Of a stretch of 64,000 bases of DNA, positions 57,622 through 64,000 are shown piece after piece. The translations under genes were made by a program, and so were the position numbers. The stretch's first letter is position 1. Every line of letters begins with the position of its first letter. Origin of the DNA: Oncomelania hupensis. Lineage: Eukaryota; Mollusca; Gastropoda; Littorinimorpha; Pomatiopsidae. The notes below the pieces were generated by a model. That model was given only the letters and a program-made list of their open reading frames with translations, was not told where the DNA came from and searched no databases. The stretch spans positions 61,001-125,000 of the forward strand of contig JBAHVR010000280.1 of NCBI GenBank assembly GCA_036898135.1, in the 5' to 3' direction.

Positions 57622-60600
57622 TTGGATTATGAGAGGGCTGAAAAGGAAAAGGACAGACAGCATGAGTTAGAGCTAAGAAGATTGGGATCAGGAGCTTCAA
57701 GTTCTTCCTCAACCCCTCCCCACTCAGATCAACTAGAGGTAGCATCCAACCCCGTACTAGGGATGTCATTTCCACTGGGGACATTCAATGAAAGAGAAGA
57801 AGGTCTAGATCTCTATCTGACTAGGTTTGAGCGTCTAGCAACTGAGTATAAACTAGATCCCACCCATTGGTCTTTCAAGCTTAGTCAAGGGCTTAGAGGA
57901 AAGGCTTATGACATCTACAATAAGCTACCGACTGACAGAGTGACTGACTATCACAAAGTAAAAGAGGCACTCCCAACGGGATTCGAACTAACAGGAGAAT
58001 GCTACCGGCAAAAATTCCGCACCAATCGGAGAGTGAAAGGAGAGAGCTATGCGCAGTTCGCGGATCGGTTGTCCACAATGTTAGATAAGTGGGTTAGCCA
58101 GTTAGCCACGGCTAAGACATATGATGGACTGACAGAACTGTTAGTATGGGAACAGCTACGGGAAACCATGACCCCCGAGCTGAGAACATTCTCAGTAGAG
58201 CAGGGCGCGGAAAGACTGGAAGATCTGGTCAAGGTCGCAGATAGGTACGTGGCCGCCCACGGAGAAGCCAAGAGCTTCAGGCGAGACCTTAAGCCTAACG
58301 GGAAAGAGGCACAGAGACGAAGCCCTCACCGGGAAGAGCGCACCGCGAATATGCCGAATAACCCCAGACCTGGGCAAAATAAAGGACCCAACACGGAATT
58401 CGGGAAAAGAGGTCCCGCAGAACAGAAACGGTATTGCTCGTTCTGCAACAGAAATAATCACTCCACCACAGAATGTTTCAAGTTGGCCGCACAACGTAGG
58501 GAAGAGCGCGAAAGCCGGCCAGCGCACAGAGTTCTAACTCAAAGTAGCGGTAACAAGCCACACCCCATCGGAGATCACCCATCGGTGACAGACACGGTCA
58601 AGGTCAACGGAAAAGAAGCGAACTGTCTGTATGACACAGGTCTATCATACGACGCGATAGTTAGCGAATCTCTTGTATCGCGCGCGGACTTGACGGACAA
58701 GACAGTCGAACTACAAGTAGCAGACTTGACGAAACCGACGACTACTTGCCCAATAGCTTGGATAGAAGTAGAGAGAAGGTACGTCACAGGACGAATCCAA
58801 GCGGCTGTTTTACAGAAACCCCTGTATGATCTAGTGCTAGGTTGTAGGTATGTGTTCTTAGGCACGCCCACTAAAACTGTAGAGATAGCTGCAGTGCAAA
58901 CCAGGGCCCAAGCTAAAACCCAACCACCCCAACCCGAGTTAGCTCCGAATCCAGGACTCGAAGAGATCAAAACAGCACAGAAGGCGGACACCTCGATAGC
59001 GAAGTGCTTCCAGAAGCTACCCAAGGCGCACACACCCCCGCACAAGGGAGACTTCTACATGGAAGAGGGAGTTCTACATCGCCAAGGAGATGGAGATCAC
59101 ACCCAACTAGTACTACCAGCCACCCTTCGAGCCCAAGTACTAGAGTTAGGCCACAGCATGCCACTCAGCGGACACATGGGAATTGGAGCCACAGTGCAGA
59201 GAATCAGCGCACACTACTATTGGCCAGGAATCACGGAGGATGTCAAGCGCTACGTGAAATCTTGTCACCAATGTCAACGATATTCCCCGCGACATCACAC
59301 CGTACCAGTTACCTTAGGACCATCAGTAGTAGTCGGCGTGCCATACCAGCAAGTCTCAGTAGACATAGTAAGACCACTGCCCATGACCAAGAAGCGGAAC
59401 AGATTTCTACTCACACTCGTCGACGCATGTACGATGTGGTGCGAAGCAGTCCCGTTGCCAGCGATCGACACCAAGAAGATTGCAGATGCACTCATCGCCA
59501 TCTTTACCAGAGTCGGATTCCCGGACAGCATTAGAACGGACAACGGATCTCAGTTCACCGGCCGCCTGATGCAAGACGTGTTCGAGTTTATACAAGTTCA
59601 TCACATTCGCACACCACCGTACCACCCAGCCAGCAACGGACAAGTAGAAAGACTGAATGGAACCCTTCTCACCATACTCAGGAAAGTCGCCGATGACAAT
59701 CCAGAAGCGTGGGACACCTACGTGAATGCGGCAATGTTCGCATATAGAGAAACGCCCCATGCAGCCACAGGCTACACCCCGTCAACATTGCTATTCGGCA
59801 GACCTCTAGCAGGACCGCTAGAAGCCCTACGCAGAAGTTGGACGGAGGACAAGATAGACGACACACCCAAAGGTGCCACCAAGTACGTCGCAGACCTGCA
59901 GGAAACCCTCAAAGCAACGTGGAAGAAAGCTGGTGAAGCACTGAAGAAGGCAAGAGCCCGTCAGGCGAAGTACTACAACCGCCACGCGAAGGACAGAGAA
60001 CTGCAAGTAGGCGATCAGGTGCTACTCTTACTTCCAAGTGGAACCAACAAGCTAGACATCGCTTGGAGAGGACCGTACCGGGTGACTGCCAAGAAATCCA
60101 AGACAGTCTACCAAGTAGAGGTGAACGGGAGATCCCGATACCACCACATCAATCTCCTCAAGAAATACACGGACCGACCAGCGACCCCCAGCACTCATAA
60201 CTTGCTAGCCATCGCCATCGCGGAAGAAGGAGAAAGCATGGAGACGAATGCAGTAGAGTATCCCCTGCATTCCACAGAAACCCACAAAGACGTGATACTC
60301 AACGGAGACCTAGCCGCCAAACAGCAACAGCAAGTACGACAGGTCATTCGACAACATCAGACTGTGCTCACAGACAGACCAGGGAGGACAGACCTCGTCG
60401 AAGTAACCTTAACGGTGACCGACCCAACACCCGTCCGCCAGAAGCTCTACCCGATGCCACTGTCACAGCAGCGAGCCATCAAGGAAGAGATAGACACCTT
60501 ACTGGCAGGCACGGTATTGTTGCGAAAACCCAACGGAGAGCATCGACTGTGCATCGACTTCAGACTCCTGAATGCGGTAACGCAGTTCCAGCCAGAGCCA

Positions 60601-61749
60601 CTCCCGGACCAGACAGACCTATTTGCCAAGCTACAGCGAGCGAAGTACTTCTCACGCATCGACCTCAGCAAAGGACACTACCAGATACCAGTGCAACCGC
60701 AAGTCCGAAAGTACCTAGCGTTCAGCACTATGGAAGGACACTTCGAATTCAATGTACTTCCATTCGGACTCCACAACGCACCCAGCATCTTCAGCGCCAT
60801 GATGCGGAAACTCCTGGCACCCCTGAGCAGCGAGCACCTACACTCGTTTATGGACGACATCCTCATCGCAACACCTACGTGGGAGGAACATGTCACGCTC
60901 CTAGAACAACTACTCGCCCGCCTCAGAGACACTGGATTGACGGCAAGACCCACCAAATGTCAGATTGGATTCACGGAATTAGAATTCCTGGGACACACCA
61001 TAAGTCAAGGAAGCCTGCGACCGGTAGAAAAGACCGTGAAACGCCTACTCGACGCTCCTAGGCCCAAGACCAAGAAGGAAGTACAGTCGTTTCTAGGACT
61101 CTGCGGCTTCTACCAGAAGTTCATCCCCAACTACAACAGCATCGCCGTACCACTGACAAATGGAACCCGGAAAATCGCCCCGGACAAAGTAGTTTGGACA
61201 GCCGAATGCGAGACAGCATTCCAAACACTCAAGGACAGAATGACATCGGCGCCAGTACTCCACCTACCCGATTTGACTCAGCCCTTCGTTCTTCGCCCCG
61301 ACGCAAGTGACTTAGGACTCGGAGCAGTACTGCTACAGCGCGACCCCAAGAATGCAGAGACGCTATTCCCTGTCGCCTACGCCAGCAGAAAATTGAGACC
61401 CGCCGAGACCCACTACGCCACGTCGGAGAAAGAATGCCTTGGACTAGTCTGGGCCATACAGAAGTTTCAACTCTACCTGTATGGGACACACTTCACAGTT
61501 CAGGTGGACCACCAACCGGCCCCTATCATTCCTGGCAGCCTCCAAATCCTTGAACTCTCGCCTGATGCGATGGGCCCTCACCCTTCAGGCATACTCATTC
61601 CAAATCGAGTACATACCCGGCAAAGAGAACCACGGAGCCGACTACCTCAGTCGCCATCTCGTGGAGGACACAGCAGCTGTCGCCCACCCAACACAACTAA
61701 GGGCCACAGCACCAGAATTCGTCCCCGTCCAGTAAAACCCTGTCACTAG
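57622..61749 (+). pseudogene. Family B element 3 gag-protease-integrase-RT-RNase H
   Basis: 1,375 codons open. Same order as element 2: CCHC, protease LYDTGLSYDAI, integrase (GHMGIGATVQRI; RTDNGSQF; NGQVERLN), GPY/F, RT FMDDILIAT, RNase H (SDLGLGAVLLQRD, YATSEKECLGLVWAI). Lesions: SVDIVRPLP in place of SVDIVGPLP, a 39-bp in-frame deletion in the RT N-terminus (13 residues present in element 2 are absent after IDTLLA at about 60,506), and a frameshift near 61,515 after which the RNase H tail continues in the frame ending at 61,735 (YIPGKENHGADYLSR). Probably inactive. Confidence 0.9.
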
Positions 61750-61902
61750 TGTCCTTAGCTACCTGGCACAGCATTGCAGCTCAGGTAGAGCAACTTACTT
61801 AGTTTGTAAATAGGACCCTAGGATAGTGCAGTGTTAAACTAGGCTCTGTGGTAGAAAAAGGTCGAATCCAGTAGTCATCGCCTTTTTTCAGTTGAGGGAG
61901 CC

Positions 61903-63421
61903 TGTGACGAGATTACTAGTTTTACCCTGCCTATTTACTATTTAGCCTGTTTAGTCATTGTAACCTTAGAAAGTTAGTGTATTACACAGCAGCCGATTAC
62001 AGTATAGGAGGTACACACACTGCGAGCTTGACGCAGGCAGTTTGTGACGTCAGCACTGTGTGCCTTGAATCTGAAAGTTTTAATCAATGAGACGCAGGCA
62101 GAGCGGTTAGAGCCGGTTCTGACTGGGTCAAAACCTAGCATAGCTTAAGTCAGTGTTACGAAAGACACCGAAGTCTACACAGCTAGACCGGAGCAGAGAA
62201 CTATCTTCACTCATAGACCAAAAAACAGGACTTTAGAATCTTAGAATTCTCTCAAGTAGCCACGAGGACTGACTTTGTCAAACAGGTAAATGAACATACT
62301 TCTGTTTCATCGTGATATATTTATATTATTGTTGAAATTATGTTTGTAGAATTTGCTATGCATAAAATGAATTGTTAGTCCGACTTTGCGTGACCACGTG
62401 GCGAAACACGACCGGTTGCGCCGCCATGTTGTATACCTGACGGAACCACTGTTGTTTAACCTATATGTATGTTTGCAGACCAGTGGCTGTACCAGTGAAT
62501 GTTTATAATATTATTAATCCTGTATGTGTGTAGTTATCCACTATTTATATTTATGTATGTATAAAAACTTACAGTTGAGATTCCAGTGGACCATGGACGT
62601 AGCAGAATGTTCGTCGCTTATGTATAGAGATGTTGAGCTATCACTGAGGGCTACTTTGGCTTTCAGTGAAACGCTCTGCACAAACCGATTATTCAGGGTT
62701 GTGCAGAATTTCGTCTCTTATATTACAGACGAGCAGGCGAGCTATTCCGTGCGCCCAACTCCACAGGAAAACCAAGTTGGCTGTTTAGCCCCTACAGCAC
62801 AAGGCTGAGGGAGCAACCCTGGAAAAACCCCTGCAAGACCCCACAGCGTGGCAAGGGACCAAACTACACGCCGACACATCGTGTACCAGAAGCTACCTCA
62901 ACGAAGGGCTTCAAACACACCATACTGCAGTTAAGTGACACGGAAGAAGTGCACCCAAACTGATAGCAAAAGGACCACAGTAGTCCACTCTTCAGAACTG
63001 TAGTAAAACGGACCACAGTAGTCCAATCTTCATGAAATCTAGAAGCCAGTGCCCGATGAAGACATAACAGCTGCATAGACTATCAGCGATCGAATTATTT
63101 GCATTGACTTATGACATTTTTAAGGTAGATTAGTACCTCGAAGATATTGTATAGAGTAGAAGAAATAAATGTGTGATTTTAACTGTTATCAAGTGGCTGG
63201 ACTACATATGATTCATAGCCGTGTGAAAGCTAGTGTGACAGTGATCTTTTACCATTTTTCTATCTATCTCCGTATCCCAGCCTTAACACAGACCGAGCTA
63301 AACAAATAAATTTATTAAAGTAATTCAGCGGGTGACTAACTAGCAGTTCCCATCGAATAAAGCGTGAAGGTTACAGCATTCCATTGTGCAGAGCCCAGTA
63401 ACCCATAAACCCCACGTGACA
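61903..63421 (+). repeat. 3' LTR of family B element 3
   Basis: 1,519 bp, starts TGTGACGAGATTACTAG and ends CCCACGTGACA. A purine-rich GTTGAGGGAGCC precedes it. An open frame at 62,524-62,808 within it is shared with the other two family B LTR copies. Confidence 0.9.
62524..62808 (+). other. Open frame inside the family B LTR (uncertain coding)
   Basis: Frame includes LQLRFQWTMDVAECSSLMYR, DVELSLRATLAFSETLC and FRVVQNFVSYITDEQAS. The related LTR at 54,297-55,800 has the same frame open for 125 codons (55,135 down to 54,758), and the partial LTR at 13,660 has it open with a one-base shift midway. No known domain. It may be chance openness within a conserved LTR. Confidence 0.35.
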
Positions 63422-64000
63422 CAGGGAAGGGCATTCAAGAGGCTGTTTCACCTGCAACGCTACAGACCACAGAGCGGCTAACTGTCCTCAAAACAAAAGT
63501 AGCGGACAGCGGAGCAGTACGGACAATGCAGCGGCGGGCAACCGGTAAAGGCGGTTCTCCAATCAACGGCATACCAGTAGATCTGACCATCAAGTGTGCA
63601 GCGGGAGCGTCATTTTTCCGAGTGAGACCGAGCGCACAGCTAATCCTGCGGACGTGCAAGAGTGCATGACTGATGGCCAACTTCTCCTTGCCAACGGGAA
63701 ATCCATCCCCGTCGTCGCCAGCGCAGCTGTGACCGTCCAGAACATGCCTGTTTCCAAGGGACGCGTCGGAAATCATGAAGTGACTGTCCTCAGAGACTCG
63801 GGCTGCAGTGGGGGCATCGTCAGAGAAGATTTATTCGCCAAAGAACAGCTCACTGGCGATTCTAAATGGACACTCGTGGCCGACAGCAAGTGTGTGAAAG
63901 CGCCAGTAGCAAAGATTCAAGTTAGCACCCCTTTCTACATAGGTGAAGTAGAAGCGGTTTGCCTGAAGAAGCCGCTTTATTATTTGATGATCGGGAATAT
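63422..64000 (+). pseudogene. Family A gag-protease fragment, second half of the split provirus
   Basis: Frame reads GCFTCNATDHRAANCPQNK (CCHC knuckle), a stop/shift near 63,543, then VTVLRDSGCSGGIVRED (protease D-S-G) and CLKKPLYYLMIGNI at the window edge. It is collinear with about 19,185-18,610 of the element at 15,678-21,195. The provirus that begins at 49,120 continues here; about 1.1 kb of family A leader and gag between the two halves is missing. Confidence 0.85.

Larger units (their letters stand above)
55801..63421 (+). mobile_element. Family B element 3, with truncated 5' LTR, nested LINE and complete 3' LTR
   Basis: Only the last 293 bp of the 5' LTR remain (55,801-56,093), abutting the outer end of element 2's LTR. 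Then primer-binding-like site, leader with an inserted LINE, gag-pol with three lesions, and a complete 3' LTR at 61,903-63,421. It lies head to head with element 2. The right flank is family A gag sequence. Confidence 0.9.

Overview
The window looks like intronic and intergenic DNA of a marine invertebrate, most likely a mollusc or another lophotrochozoan; this is an inference from content, not a match. The evidence is a single sparse, intron-rich gene on the minus strand with GT-AG splice sites, abundant microsatellites, LINE remnants that end in (ATT)n, RTE-like remnants that end in (GGATA)n, and several Ty3/gypsy-type retrotransposons. No tRNA, rRNA, CRISPR or prokaryotic operon structure is present.

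Host gene (minus strand, 48,992 down to 1,627, open at both ends): sixteen exons join in phase. They encode an MEGF-like cysteine-rich segment, seven EGF repeats (all eight extracellular exons class 1-1), one transmembrane helix, a basic then acidic juxtamembrane tail with three tyrosine motifs, and the first half of a protein tyrosine phosphatase domain. The WPD loop and the HCX5R loop would lie left of the window. Within it a pair of EGF exons has been tandemly duplicated (about 15.0-23.5 kb and 24.8-30.5 kb). Each duplicate later received different insertions, so each serves as an empty-site control for the other.

Mobile DNA fills the introns. At 0-15 kb: a LINE 3' end, a 28-copy 33-bp minisatellite, a solo LTR nested in a small hAT-like element, RTE-like, L1-like and other LINE tails, a PIF/Harbinger fragment and a partial LTR. 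At 15.7-21.2 kb: a complete but decayed LTR retrotransposon (family A) with a 5-bp target duplication. At 23-35 kb: LINEs nested in LINEs, a probable solo LTR and a LINE carrying an RNase H domain. At 49.1-64 kb: a nest in which a family A provirus is split by two opposed family B proviruses, one of which carries a LINE.

The most striking object is at 35,415-48,804: a 13.4-kb inverted repeat with arms of 6.8 and 5.5 kb, a 1.1-kb non-coding spacer and an exact 6-bp flanking duplication (CATTCT). It behaves like a giant foldback DNA transposon with no transposase; the 6-bp duplication and AG...CT ends point to a Polinton/Maverick-type integration mechanism as one hypothesis. The second notable result is that both LTR families have integrase upstream of reverse transcriptase, the Gmr1-like order that is exceptional for Ty3/gypsy elements.
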